The notes under the pieces: model-generated | What the model was told of the DNA's origin: nothing | Database searches by the model: none | What the model saw: only the letters and a program-made list of their open reading frames with translations | Part shown: piece by piece, positions 1-6,619 of the stretch | Layout: every line of letters begins with the position of its first letter | Numbering within the stretch: the stretch's first letter is position 1 | Translations under genes and position numbers: made by a program | Origin: Scatosoma sp045645245 | GTDB lineage: Bacteria > Bacillota > Clostridia > Christensenellales > Borkfalkiaceae | Assembly: GCA_045645245.1 (NCBI GenBank) | Contig: JAZRIK010000097.1 | Span: 1-11,322, forward strand | DNA length: 11,322 bases | Direction of reading: 5' to 3'

Positions 1-1
1 T

Positions 2-127
2 TTCTTGCGCGGTTATAATTTCCTTGACCTTTCCCCCTTGGAAAGCTTTATCAAAAACTGGAGAAAGAATAAGACCAAGGAATTAAACGTAAAATTTGCG
101 GCAATCGGCAAAGCCGTAGCAAAATAA
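2..127 (+). CDS. C-terminal fragment of an unrecognised protein
   Basis: An open frame runs from the window edge to a TAA at 125-127, giving 41 C-terminal residues. The end is lysine-rich and basic (for example SFIKNWRKNKTKELNVKF, closing in GKAVAK). I do not recognise the family from this piece. It is called coding because the frame is open to the edge on the same strand as tkt, which starts only 41 bases later with no visible promoter or terminator between. The two genes are therefore probably co-transcribed, which would hint at central carbon metabolism, but that is inference only. The rest of the gene lies outside the window. Confidence 0.55.
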   Translation, partial: FLRGYNFLDLSPLESFIKNWRKNKTKELNVKFAAIGKAVAK

Positions 128-168
128 CCCACTTACCCATCGAAAACATTTATCAGGAGACCTTATAT

Positions 169-2169
169 ATGAACGTACAAAAAACAACCATCAATGCACT
201 TCGAATTTTGTCCGCCGAAGCGATTGAAAAAGCCAAATCCGGCCACCCCGGTTTGCCGCTCGGCTGTGCTCCGATCGCGTACGCTTTGTACCAACGCTGC
301 TTGAAATTCAATCCCCGTGACCCCAAATGGGACAACCGCGATAGATTCGTGCTTTCCGCAGGTCACGGCTCGGCGCTCCACTACGCGTTGCTGCATTTAT
401 ACGGGTTTGGACTCACCAAAGAAGATTTGATGCAGTTCCGTCAACTCGGCTCGCAAACCCCCGGTCACCCCGAATACGGTCACACAATCGGTGTGGAAAC
501 GACTACGGGGCCTTTGGGACAAGGCATTGCAAACGCCGTCGGTATGGCGGTTGCGGAAGCGCATTTGGCGGCAAAGTATAACCGCCCCGGCTTCCCCGTA
601 GTGGATCACTATACCTACGCGCTTTGCGGCGACGGCTGCTTGGAAGAAGGCATTTCGTACGAAGCTTGCTCGTTTGCGGGCGCACATAAGCTTAATAAGC
701 TTATCTTATTCTACGACGATAACAACATCACCATCGAAGGGGATACCGACGTCACGTTTAGAGAAAACGTCGGCGCACGCTTTGCCGCGCAAAACTGGCA
801 GGTTTTACACGTAGATCTCGTTTGCTCGCCCGATGATATCGACGCACTCGAAGACGCTGTAAAAAAAGCGAAAGCAAACACGGAAAAACCGTCCGTAATT
901 ATTTGCCATACCCGTATCGGCTTCGGCTCTCCCTTGGAAGGCAGCGAAAAGAGTCACGGCGCGCCCCTTGGCGCAGATAACCTGCAAAAAACCAAAGAAA
1001 AACTCGGTTGGGAATACGCGCCCTTTGAATGCCCCCAAGAAGTATTCGACCACTGTGCGGAAGCAGGCAATTCGGGTAAAAATGCACAAGTATTCTGGAA
1101 AAAGATGATGATTGATTATGAAAATCAATACCCTGAACTGTATGCAGAATACAAAGCGGTGATGGCGGGCGAAATGCCCAACTTTGAAGATATCGACGGC
1201 TTGTACGAATTTAGCAAACCGATGGCAACCCGTCAAACTTCCGCACAGGTTCTCAATCAGCTTGCGGCGAAAATTCCTGCGCTGATGGGCGGCTCGGCGG
1301 ACCTTGGCCCGTCCAACTTATCCACGATGAAGGATACGGATACCGTACAATACGGTACCTTCTCGGCAGACGATAAAGCGGGTAGAAATATGCACTTTGG
1401 CGTACGCGAAAACGCAATGGTGGCAATCGTAAACGGTATGCAGCTGCACGGCGGCGTACAAGCGTACTGCGCAACCTTCTTCGTGTTCACCGATTACTGC
1501 AAACCGTCTATGCGTTTGTCTGCGCTGATGGGCTTGCCTGTCACGTATATTTTAACGCACGATTCTATCGGCGTTGGCGAGGACGGCCCCACCCATCAAC
1601 CCGTTGAACATTTGTCGATGCTTCGTACCATTCCCGGTATGAAAGTATTCCGCCCTGCCGACGGTAAGGAAACGGCGGCGGCTTGGGTGTCCGCACTCAG
1701 CGGTAAAGAGCCCACTGCACTCATTTTAACCCGTCAAGCGTTGCCGCAATACGAAAACAGCGGCAGATACGCACTCAAAGGCGGCTACGTTTTGGATAAC
1801 TGCAACGGTACGCCCGACGTACTGTTGATTGCAAGCGGTTCGGAAGTAGAGCTTTGCGTGAAAGCGAAAGCTGTTTTGGCGGAAAAAGGCGTGAATGCGC
1901 GCGTTGTTTCGATGCCTTGTATCGAATTGTTTGAACGTCAATCGCGCGAATACAAGGCAAACGTCTTGCCTGCAAGCGTGAAAGCAAGAGTATGCGTAGA
2001 AGCGGCTTCCGATATTAGCTGGTATAAGTATGCAGGCGAAAACGGCGAAATTATCGCAATGCGTTCGTTCGGTATTTCCGCGCCCGCAAAAGACGCGTTT
2101 AAGCACTTTGGCTTTACCGTGGATAACGTAGTGGAAAAAGCACTTGCGTCCATTGCAAAAAATCAATAA
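169..2169 (+). CDS. tkt: Transketolase
   Basis: Full-length cytosolic thiamine-diphosphate enzyme of 666 residues, the usual size. It transfers two-carbon units between ketose and aldose phosphates in the non-oxidative pentose phosphate pathway. Family landmarks are in order: SGHPG at 24-28, GHG at 65-67, GPLGQG at 114-119, and the ThDP/metal motif starting GDG at 154-156 and closing with the NN of YDDNNITIEG. The pyrimidine domain has the catalytic glutamate in VREN (E414) and LTHDSIGVGEDGPTHQP at 462-478. A C-terminal domain follows from about residue 540. The N- and C-terminal halves are not split into separate subunits, unlike many archaeal and some clostridial versions. The ATG at 169 has AGGAGA at 155-160, eight bases upstream. 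A strong terminator follows at 2195-2228. No own promoter is seen, so it is probably expressed with the upstream gene. Confidence 0.97.
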   Translation: MNVQKTTINALRILSAEAIEKAKSGHPGLPLGCAPIAYALYQRCLKFNPRDPKWDNRDRFVLSAGHGSALHYALLHLYGFGLTKEDLMQFRQLGSQTPGHPEYGHTIGVETTTGPLGQGIANAVGMAVAEAHLAAKYNRPGFPVVDHYTYALCGDGCLEEGISYEACSFAGAHKLNKLILFYDDNNITIEGDTDVTFRENVGARFAAQNWQVLHVDLVCSPDDIDALEDAVKKAKANTEKPSVIICHTRIGFGSPLEGSEKSHGAPLGADNLQKTKEKLGWEYAPFECPQEVFDHCAEAGNSGKNAQVFWKKMMIDYENQYPELYAEYKAVMAGEMPNFEDIDGLYEFSKPMATRQTSAQVLNQLAAKIPALMGGSADLGPSNLSTMKDTDTVQYGTFSADDKAGRNMHFGVRENAMVAIVNGMQLHGGVQAYCATFFVFTDYCKPSMRLSALMGLPVTYILTHDSIGVGEDGPTHQPVEHLSMLRTIPGMKVFRPADGKETAAAWVSALSGKEPTALILTRQALPQYENSGRYALKGGYVLDNCNGTPDVLLIASGSEVELCVKAKAVLAEKGVNARVVSMPCIELFERQSREYKANVLPASVKARVCVEAASDISWYKYAGENGEIIAMRSFGISAPAKDAFKHFGFTVDNVVEKALASIAKNQ

Positions 2170-2194
2170 TCGTCAATAATAGCGTTCAAGCGCT

Positions 2195-2228
2195 ACGCTC
2201 CGTTCTTTTTTGAACGGAGCGTTTTTTT
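2195..2228 (+). terminator. Intrinsic terminator of tkt
   Basis: An 11-bp perfect stem (left arm ACGCTCCGTTC at 2195-2205, right arm GAACGGAGCGT at 2212-2222) has a T-rich loop and runs into seven T residues. It lies 26 bases after the tkt stop and is a textbook rho-independent terminator. Confidence 0.92.
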
Positions 2229-2356
2229 ACACAATTTTCACAAAACGCATATTCAATTTTCGCAAAAGCGTGTTATACTATAACCATAACAAATGCAAAA
2301 ACGCTTTTGTTATCCGTAAAAAGCATACAAGTTTCTCGTGGATTAACCTCCCACAC
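2229..2356. other. Non-coding convergent gap
   Basis: AT-rich spacer between the tkt terminator and the convergent hairpins. The only visible content is the possible extended -10 at 2271-2279. No tRNA, recognisable riboswitch or gene with a good start is seen on the plus strand. Confidence 0.6.
2252..2279 (+). promoter_or_regulatory. Possible extended -10 promoter in the convergent gap
   Basis: TGTTATACT at 2271-2279 is an extended -10 (TGn plus TATACT). The best -35 at about the right spacing is poor (TTCAAT at 2252-2257). It faces a region with no convincing gene on the plus strand, ending in the hairpin at 2357-2390. It could drive a small RNA of roughly 105 bases or be a chance match in AT-rich DNA. 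Confidence 0.3.
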
Positions 2357-2390
2357 AAAAAGCACGCGATCCTCCTTTCGCGTGCTTTTA
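2286..2390 (+). ncRNA. Candidate small RNA with CCUCC motifs (weak)
   Basis: This stretch lies between the putative extended -10 promoter and the hairpin at 2357-2390. It carries two CCTCC motifs, at 2347-2351 and at 2371-2375; the second is in the hairpin loop. Such unpaired C-rich motifs can pair with Shine-Dalgarno sequences, as in the UCCC-type regulatory RNAs of staphylococci. No family is recognised. The opposite strand of the same region reads AGGAGG followed by a GTG and a 30-codon frame (2365 down to 2273), so a tiny minus-strand gene is an alternative. Neither is proven. Confidence 0.18.
2357..2390. terminator. Bidirectional hairpin, probable terminator
   Basis: Perfect 12-bp stem (AAAAGCACGCGA at 2358-2369 with TCGCGTGCTTTT at 2378-2389) around an 8-base loop TCCTCCTT. 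T-runs flank both sides (TTTTAT on the plus strand, TTTTTGTG on the minus strand), so it can act in both directions. It lies in the convergent gap between tkt and the S41 protease gene. Confidence 0.65.
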
Positions 2391-2396
2391 TCGTAT

Positions 2397-2438
2397 AAAA
2401 TAAAAGGGGCAGGTACGCATTCATCGCATACCTGCCCC
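2397..2438 (-). terminator. Terminator of the S41 protease operon
   Basis: A 10-bp GC-rich stem (GGGGCAGGTA at 2406-2415, TACCTGCCCC at 2429-2438) with a 13-base loop is followed on the minus strand by TTTTATTTTA. It sits 15 bases beyond the stop codon of the S41 gene, as expected for that operon's terminator. Confidence 0.88.
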
Positions 2439-2453
2439 CATCGTTTGCAATTT

Positions 2454-3854
2454 TTACAACCCCAAAAGCGCAATCGCGGATACAATTTCTTCTTCGTCAA
2501 TCATAAGATTTTGCGTGCTTTTTGTGCCGTCGCTTTCGCAAATTCCCACGCCTTGAATACATTTTTCGCTCAACGGCCAACGAATACGCGCCGTCGTCAG
2601 CTTCGCCGCGTCGCCTTGGAAAATTCCCAGCGGCAAGGTAGTTTGCATAATGCCTTTGCCGTACGTTTTCGCAACGCCGTTATTTTCGATCAGACAAACG
2701 TCGCTATATTTCAGCGCGCCGTAATCGAGCATACAACCCATCAACGCCTCGGACGCAGACGCCGTGCCTTCGTCCGCCAAAACGCAAATTCGGCTGTTTA
2801 CAGAAAAATACTCACCGTAAACGTTTGCCTTGGCGTAAAACGCTTCGCTTGCCTCGCCGTAATCCGCCGTCATTACTAACGGATAAGCCATAGTTGCACT
2901 CTTACAAAAATATCCTGCAATCGATTGCATAATATCTACGTAGCCGCCGCCGTTGTCGCGCAAATCTAACACCAAATTAATTTTATTTTGTTGCTTGAAA
3001 AGCTGCATCGCTTTTGAAAATTGTTCCACCGCGCTGCCGTTGAATTGCGTCAATCGGATATACGCCGTATCATCGCTTAAACAGGTTAACGGCTCGCCCG
3101 CTTCGATGAGCGTAGTGGCGTTTTCGCCCGCAAATCGATACGCCTGCGTATTCGTACGATAGAATACGTAATTTTCCACGTATTCCGCTTTCGTCACGGA
3201 CACGGTACGGGTGTTTTGACCAAGCTGCAAGCGCAAATACACCGTTTCACCCGTTTGTTTCGCCTTGATAAAATCGGAAAATACGGTAAAGTCGCTCGCG
3301 TCAGTCATATCCGTTTCCGACGTACCGAACGCTACGATTTTTTCCCCTGCAACGATACCGCTTTGTTCCGCAGGCGAGTTTCCGCACACACGGGCAATCA
3401 CAAACGACACTTCGTCGCCTTGAACGGAAAATACAACGCCAAGTCCGCTGTTATTCCCTTCGCCCGAGCTTTTCATCTCTGCATATTCGTCCGCGGTCAA
3501 GTACCCCGAATAATCATCCAAAAGCTCATCGTTAATCGCATCGAAAATGGTATCGTAAAATTGTTGATCGCTGATCTCTTCGTAATAATTGTCTTGAATT
3601 GCCTGTTTGAAACGAATCAGCGAGCGCATCTCGCTATCGAGTGAGAGCCAGTTGACGAGCATACCGCCCAAAAAACAAACGATTGCCAGCGCAACGCACA
3701 GTATCGTGCGCCCCACCTTTTTTTTGTCTTTTTTAGGTTGACTTTCCTTTATAAACTGCGGGTTTTGCATATATGCAGTAGATTGCGACGGAGCGCTTTG
3801 CGCTCCGTCGTTGATAAATTCTTCGTTTTGTGGCGTGAAACGGTCGTTTGCCAT
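2454..3854 (-). CDS. Membrane-anchored S41-family (CtpA-like) carboxyl-terminal protease
   Basis: A 466-residue protein with a cytosolic, Gln/Ser-rich and then lysine-rich N-terminus (KPKKDKKK-like, about 36-46). One transmembrane segment follows at about 50-70, then an extracytoplasmic region with a PDZ-like domain (about 125-222; GLGV loop at 137-140) and the tail-specific protease fold (about 255-430). The S41 core is LVLDLRDNGGG at 294-304, then GTASASE at 363-369 holding the nucleophile serine, then YGKGIMQ at 398-404 supplying K400 and Q404. The Ser-Lys-Gln catalytic set is therefore intact. Family members trim or degrade exported proteins at the cell surface; the substrate here is unknown. 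The ATG at 3854 has AAGGAG at 3861-3866. The gene starts 16 bases after the PucR-like gene and is probably in one operon with it. Codons 15-23 contain an unusually strong DNA hairpin (3786-3810). Confidence 0.93.
   Translation of the reverse strand: MANDRFTPQNEEFINDGAQSAPSQSTAYMQNPQFIKESQPKKDKKKVGRTILCVALAIVCFLGGMLVNWLSLDSEMRSLIRFKQAIQDNYYEEISDQQFYDTIFDAINDELLDDYSGYLTADEYAEMKSSGEGNNSGLGVVFSVQGDEVSFVIARVCGNSPAEQSGIVAGEKIVAFGTSETDMTDASDFTVFSDFIKAKQTGETVYLRLQLGQNTRTVSVTKAEYVENYVFYRTNTQAYRFAGENATTLIEAGEPLTCLSDDTAYIRLTQFNGSAVEQFSKAMQLFKQQNKINLVLDLRDNGGGYVDIMQSIAGYFCKSATMAYPLVMTADYGEASEAFYAKANVYGEYFSVNSRICVLADEGTASASEALMGCMLDYGALKYSDVCLIENNGVAKTYGKGIMQTTLPLGIFQGDAAKLTTARIRWPLSEKCIQGVGICESDGTKSTQNLMIDEEEIVSAIALLGL
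3786..3810. repeat. Perfect 11-bp inverted repeat inside the S41 gene
   Basis: CGACGGAGCGC at 3786-3796 and GCGCTCCGTCG at 3800-3810 are perfect reverse complements with only TTT between. It lies about 45-69 bases into the coding sequence, in the low-complexity cytosolic tail. The core ACGGAGCG is shared with the tkt terminator stem. As RNA it would form a very stable hairpin close to the ribosome start site. Confidence 0.85.
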
Positions 3855-3870
3855 AATTACTCCTTATACA

Positions 3871-4887
3871 TTATTGATTTAACAGCTTGTAGATAGACGT
3901 AAGTACTTGAAAGGATACGGCGTCCGAGAAAACGCGGATATTTAAGCCGGTTGCCGCTTCAATTTTATCCAAACGGTATAAAAGCGTGTTGCGGTGCATA
4001 TATAAATTTCGCGACGTTTCGCTTACGTTCAAGTCATTTTTCAAAAACGCCTCCGCCGTTTCCAGCATTTCATCGTCGGATAAAATTTCCTTAAACGATT
4101 CGTCGGTGAACTCCGCAAAATACTCTTCCAGCTTATTTCTCGGCGTTTCTTCCAGCACCTTCATCAAGATAAACTCTCTATACGAGTGTACGTTGCCCGC
4201 AATTTCAAAAACACTTGCATAGCGGAGTGCGTTTTCCGCACGAATATACGAGAACGCCACGTCTTTTACGTCGCGAACGATGGGGCCAACGCCTACCTTG
4301 GCGTGTAAACCCAACTCTTCTTGCAGCGATTGCACCAAAAATTCCGCATAATCTACGGGCGACGTTTCTTCGCTGTCCTTACCGAGCAAAAACTTGACCA
4401 AAACGCAAACGTTTTCTTCCATTTGCACAGCCGTATCCAAGCTATTGCCGCCGTATTGCTCAATGACCGCAAGCGTTTCCTGCATACACTTATCCAAACG
4501 GATCACCAGCGCATAGCAAGCGCAGCCAAGCAAAGAAAACTTCGTTGCGTATTTGTACGCGCCAAGCGACGTGCCTTCGCCTAAAAGAATACGTTTTAGA
4601 TAGTCGGTCTTAAACAGCGGAGTTTCGCGGTCGGTAAAGCTTTCCAAATATGCGGGCAGCAAGGACGCATAATTTCTTTGCAGGTCTCCCACGCCGAAAA
4701 TTACGCCGATATACCCAGCGTTTTTGTAGGAAAAACGGAAAAACGTATGGGTGCCGTCGTCGGTACTTTCTTCAAACGGTTTATCGCAAAAAGGTACGTT
4801 TTCGCAGCGTTCGTTTTCCGGATAAAACGCCAACGAAACCCCTAACCGACTTGCCGTTTGGTCGATAATTTTCTTCAAATCGCTCAT
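3871..4887 (-). CDS. PucR/CdaR-type transcriptional regulator
   Basis: A 338-residue cytosolic DNA-binding protein. The C-terminus (about 270-335) is the PucR-type helix-turn-helix. It has the typical run of an acidic linker, LETAEAFLKNDLNVSETS, then the MHRNTLLYRLDKIE signature at 297-310. The middle (about 115-235) resembles the GGDEF-like domain of CdaR, including VGVGPIVRDVKDV followed by SYIRAENALR. The N-terminal part (1-90) is not recognised and would be the sensory part. The ATG at 4887 is chosen over an in-frame ATG at 4950 because GGAGGA at 4893-4898 sits at proper spacing, while the upstream ATG has no ribosome site and lies just after the promoter. Family members respond to small metabolites (purine breakdown, sugar diacids). 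The ligand cannot be read here. It lies first in an operon with the S41 protease and is divergent from the membrane protein gene at 5179, which makes that gene a candidate target. Confidence 0.86.
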   Translation of the reverse strand: MSDLKKIIDQTASRLGVSLAFYPENERCENVPFCDKPFEESTDDGTHTFFRFSYKNAGYIGVIFGVGDLQRNYASLLPAYLESFTDRETPLFKTDYLKRILLGEGTSLGAYKYATKFSLLGCACYALVIRLDKCMQETLAVIEQYGGNSLDTAVQMEENVCVLVKFLLGKDSEETSPVDYAEFLVQSLQEELGLHAKVGVGPIVRDVKDVAFSYIRAENALRYASVFEIAGNVHSYREFILMKVLEETPRNKLEEYFAEFTDESFKEILSDDEMLETAEAFLKNDLNVSETSRNLYMHRNTLLYRLDKIEAATGLNIRVFSDAVSFQVLTSIYKLLNQ

Positions 4888-4892
4888 ATATT

Positions 4893-4898
4893 TCCTCC
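4893..4898 (-). promoter_or_regulatory. Ribosome site fixing the PucR-like start
   Basis: GGAGGA read on the minus strand, five bases before the ATG at 4887. The longer in-frame start at 4950 has nothing comparable, so the shorter protein is preferred. Confidence 0.85.
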
Positions 4899-4964
4899 GT
4901 GCGTGGCTCGGCGTATGACACTTCGTCACCGCCCTTTTGCGCGGTTGCATTCGCCTATATTCTT

Positions 4965-4993
4965 ATTATACCCTAATTAAAAAATTTTTTCAA
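4965..4993 (-). promoter_or_regulatory. Vegetative-type promoter of the PucR-like/S41 operon
   Basis: On the minus strand TTGAAA (4988-4993), a 17-base spacer and a perfect TATAAT (4965-4970) are seen. Transcription would start near 4958, giving a leader of about 70 bases. The -10 is preceded by GG, so GGGTAT also occurs there. That matches a SigB -10, but the SigB -35 (GTTT) is absent, so the housekeeping sigma is favoured. Confidence 0.88.
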
Positions 4994-5034
4994 GAGTTTT
5001 TGAGTATATCTATCCTTTCAACGCAAAAAAAGAC

Positions 5035-5054
5035 GAATTTTTTTATAAAAATTC
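5035..5054. promoter_or_regulatory. Inverted repeat between the divergent promoters, possible operator
   Basis: GAATTTTT (5035-5042) and AAAAATTC (5047-5054) form an 8-bp inverted repeat with a four-base spacer. It lies 21 bases upstream of the -35 of the plus-strand promoter and about 40 bases upstream of the minus-strand -35. It could bind the adjacent PucR-like regulator, but the DNA is very AT-rich and chance is possible. Confidence 0.25.
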
Positions 5055-5075
5055 TAAATTTGTATTTTATAAGTA

Positions 5076-5104
5076 TTGACATATCCGACAGAAAGTGATA
5101 TAAT
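5076..5104 (+). promoter_or_regulatory. Consensus vegetative promoter of the membrane protein gene
   Basis: TTGACA (5076-5081), a 17-base spacer and TATAAT (5099-5104) match the housekeeping consensus at all twelve positions. Transcription would begin near 5111, giving a leader of about 68 bases. Such a strong site suggests high constitutive expression unless repressed. Confidence 0.93.
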
Positions 5105-5166
5105 ACAGTAAATAATCGTTTCGCGCGTCCATATTTATTATGCGCGGAGTGAAAGAGCAAAAAAAC

Positions 5167-5172
5167 AGGAGA
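5167..5172 (+). promoter_or_regulatory. Ribosome site fixing the membrane protein start
   Basis: AGGAGA six bases before the ATG at 5179. An earlier in-frame ATG at 5140 has no ribosome site, so the start at 5179 is used. Confidence 0.8.
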
Positions 5173-5178
5173 TTTGTT

Positions 5179-6516
5179 ATGAGCAACAACAACAGTTCTT
5201 TCGAGTTTGACGTGCTTCCTTACGAAGACGCACCCGAAGTTCTCCCCCAAGCAGCGGAAGAAGTAGAAGACACTCCCGCACCCAAGAAGAAAACCGCAGC
5301 AACCCGTATTTTCGGGCTTTTGCTTGCAGCATTGAGCGTTGCAGCTTTCTTCTTGCCTATTCAAGTATTAAGCGGCACGGCTTTTGAATCGGCTACATTG
5401 CTGGATACCGTTATGGCATTGCTCTCCAGCACGGCAACCGCATTTGGCGTATTGCCCGTTTTGGCTGACGTAGCGTCCCTTGGCGGCTTGGTAAACGCAC
5501 TTGCGCTTTATGCACTGGTTGCAGGTCTTTTCTTCGGCGCAGTATTCGGCTTAGTTGCATTGATTAGCGGTAAAACCGGGGCGCTTCGCGTAGCAAGCTT
5601 TTTCCTTGCAGTTGGTGCAACCACCTACGCGGCAACCGCATATTTGTTCCCCGTAGCAGGCGTAGCGGTACTCGACTTGCTCGTAGCGGCACTTGCAGCG
5701 TTCGGCGCACTTGTATATTTGGTTTTGGCATTCAAAAAATGCGGCAAAAAGACCTTCTCGAAAGTGTTGCAGCTCGTACTTTCTATCGTTATTTCCGTAG
5801 CAATCGCGCTTACGGTAAACGCAGACGCTGACGCGCTTGCAGCGGCATTGTTCGCAGACGCGGCACTCGTTCTCGTTTTAGCACAATACGTTGTCGTAGT
5901 ATTCGGCGCGCTTCGCTTGCAAACCAAGAAGGGTTTGACCTTCGATTTGATCCGTTATCTCGTATCGTTGGTGCTTGCGGTACTCGTTGTATATGCAGGC
6001 AGTATGGTTTACGGCGCTGTTGCAGCAGGCGCAGCGGTACTTCAAATCATCGGCTACGCTATCCAAAAGAAACGCGCTTGCCCGAAGGAAGAGGAAGAAG
6101 TTATCGTTCCCGTTTCCACCCCTGCACCCGCTCCCGAATTCACTGTGGAAGAATTTGCAGAAGCTATGCCTTACGACGGCGGCCCTGTTGAAGGCGTAGA
6201 AATCGCACAAGAAGTGAACCCTACGTTTGAAGACAGTATGTTGCCCGCGCACGTGAATACGGCTGGCTACGACTTCTATAACTGCAAGAGCTTCGACCCG
6301 TTCATCGCAATTTTGAACAGCGAAGAAAGAAATCAATTTACCGAAATCTTTATCTTGAGATACAAGGGCGTTATGCCCGAACTCCCCGACTACGTTGTAG
6401 GCGGCGACAATAAAGAATTCTTCCGCAAGATGTTCATCTATCTCGGTCAATACAGAGACAGAGTTCCCGATAGCTTGCTTGCGAAAATGTATCAATTTGC
6501 TATCAAATTGTCCTAA
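5179..6516 (+). CDS. Alanine-rich polytopic membrane protein with soluble C-terminal domain, function unknown
   Basis: A 445-residue protein that I do not recognise. The N-terminus (1-40) is acidic and proline-containing, then a lysine cluster (KKK at 36-38) leads into about seven or eight hydrophobic segments (roughly 43-64, 76-98, 105-130, 136-157, 160-185, 195-215, 225-246 and 257-295). These are very rich in Ala, Val and Leu. A basic turn at 297-299 is followed by an acidic/proline linker (303-350). The last 80 residues (about 364-445) form a compact, probably cytosolic domain rich in Phe, Tyr and charged residues. Its key segments are FDPFIAILNSEERNQF, VVGGDNKEFFRK and FIYLGQYRDRVPDSLLAKMY. 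Expression is probably strong, from a consensus promoter, and ends at the terminator at 6535-6564. The divergent PucR-like regulator may control it. The soluble tail looks more constrained in composition than the membrane part and may be the functional module; this is inference. Confidence 0.85.
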   Translation: MSNNNSSFEFDVLPYEDAPEVLPQAAEEVEDTPAPKKKTAATRIFGLLLAALSVAAFFLPIQVLSGTAFESATLLDTVMALLSSTATAFGVLPVLADVASLGGLVNALALYALVAGLFFGAVFGLVALISGKTGALRVASFFLAVGATTYAATAYLFPVAGVAVLDLLVAALAAFGALVYLVLAFKKCGKKTFSKVLQLVLSIVISVAIALTVNADADALAAALFADAALVLVLAQYVVVVFGALRLQTKKGLTFDLIRYLVSLVLAVLVVYAGSMVYGAVAAGAAVLQIIGYAIQKKRACPKEEEEVIVPVSTPAPAPEFTVEEFAEAMPYDGGPVEGVEIAQEVNPTFEDSMLPAHVNTAGYDFYNCKSFDPFIAILNSEERNQFTEIFILRYKGVMPELPDYVVGGDNKEFFRKMFIYLGQYRDRVPDSLLAKMYQFAIKLS

Positions 6517-6534
6517 CAATCTCATTAAAATACA

Positions 6535-6564
6535 AAGAACCGACTGCTTGGTCGGTTCTTTTTT
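6535..6564 (+). terminator. Terminator of the membrane protein gene
   Basis: Perfect 10-bp stem (AAGAACCGAC at 6535-6544, GTCGGTTCTT at 6551-6560) with a six-base loop, followed by a T-run. It starts 19 bases after the stop codon. Confidence 0.92.
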
Positions 6565-6580
6565 ATATTCGTTTTAAGAA

Positions 6581-6619
6581 TAAATAAAAATCCTATCCGC
6601 TTTTTTGGATAGGATTTTT
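6581..6619 (-). terminator. Terminator of the sigma factor operon
   Basis: Perfect 13-bp stem (AAAAATCCTATCC at 6586-6598, GGATAGGATTTTT at 6607-6619) with an eight-base loop. On the minus strand the T-run continues as TTTTTATTTA. The stem begins directly at the TGA stop of the last gene. Confidence 0.92.

Noticed and set aside
686..706. Tandem ATAAGCTTA copies inside tkt
   Set aside because: They are explained by the codons for the HKLNKLIL part of the ThDP-binding domain, with no sign of a repeat element.
805..1236. Long minus-strand open frame antisense to tkt
   Set aside because: It lies wholly inside a well-supported transketolase gene, has no ribosome site worth noting and no recognisable motif; it is a by-product of codon use.
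1341..1357. Perfect inverted repeat TACCGTA-CAA-TACGGTA inside tkt
   Set aside because: It encodes ordinary residues (around TVQYGT) in a conserved gene; a 7-bp repeat of this kind is expected by chance in 11 kb.
2273..2365. 30-codon minus-strand frame starting GTG at 2365
   Set aside because: The AGGAGG ahead of it lies in a terminator-type hairpin loop and there is no promoter on that strand beyond the S41 terminator; kept only as a rival explanation for the small RNA candidate.
2307..2879. 190-codon plus-strand open frame over the S41 gene end
   Set aside because: It overlaps two hairpins and the catalytic part of the protease gene on the other strand, and its product is Arg/His/Phe-rich as expected for an antisense shadow.
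4888..4950. N-terminal extension of the PucR-like protein from the ATG at 4950
   Set aside because: That start has no ribosome site and sits just after the promoter; the ATG at 4887 has GGAGGA at good spacing.
5878..6525. 215-codon minus-strand open frame antisense to the membrane protein gene
   Set aside because: The plus-strand gene has a consensus promoter, a ribosome site and a terminator; the antisense frame has none of these and no family resemblance.
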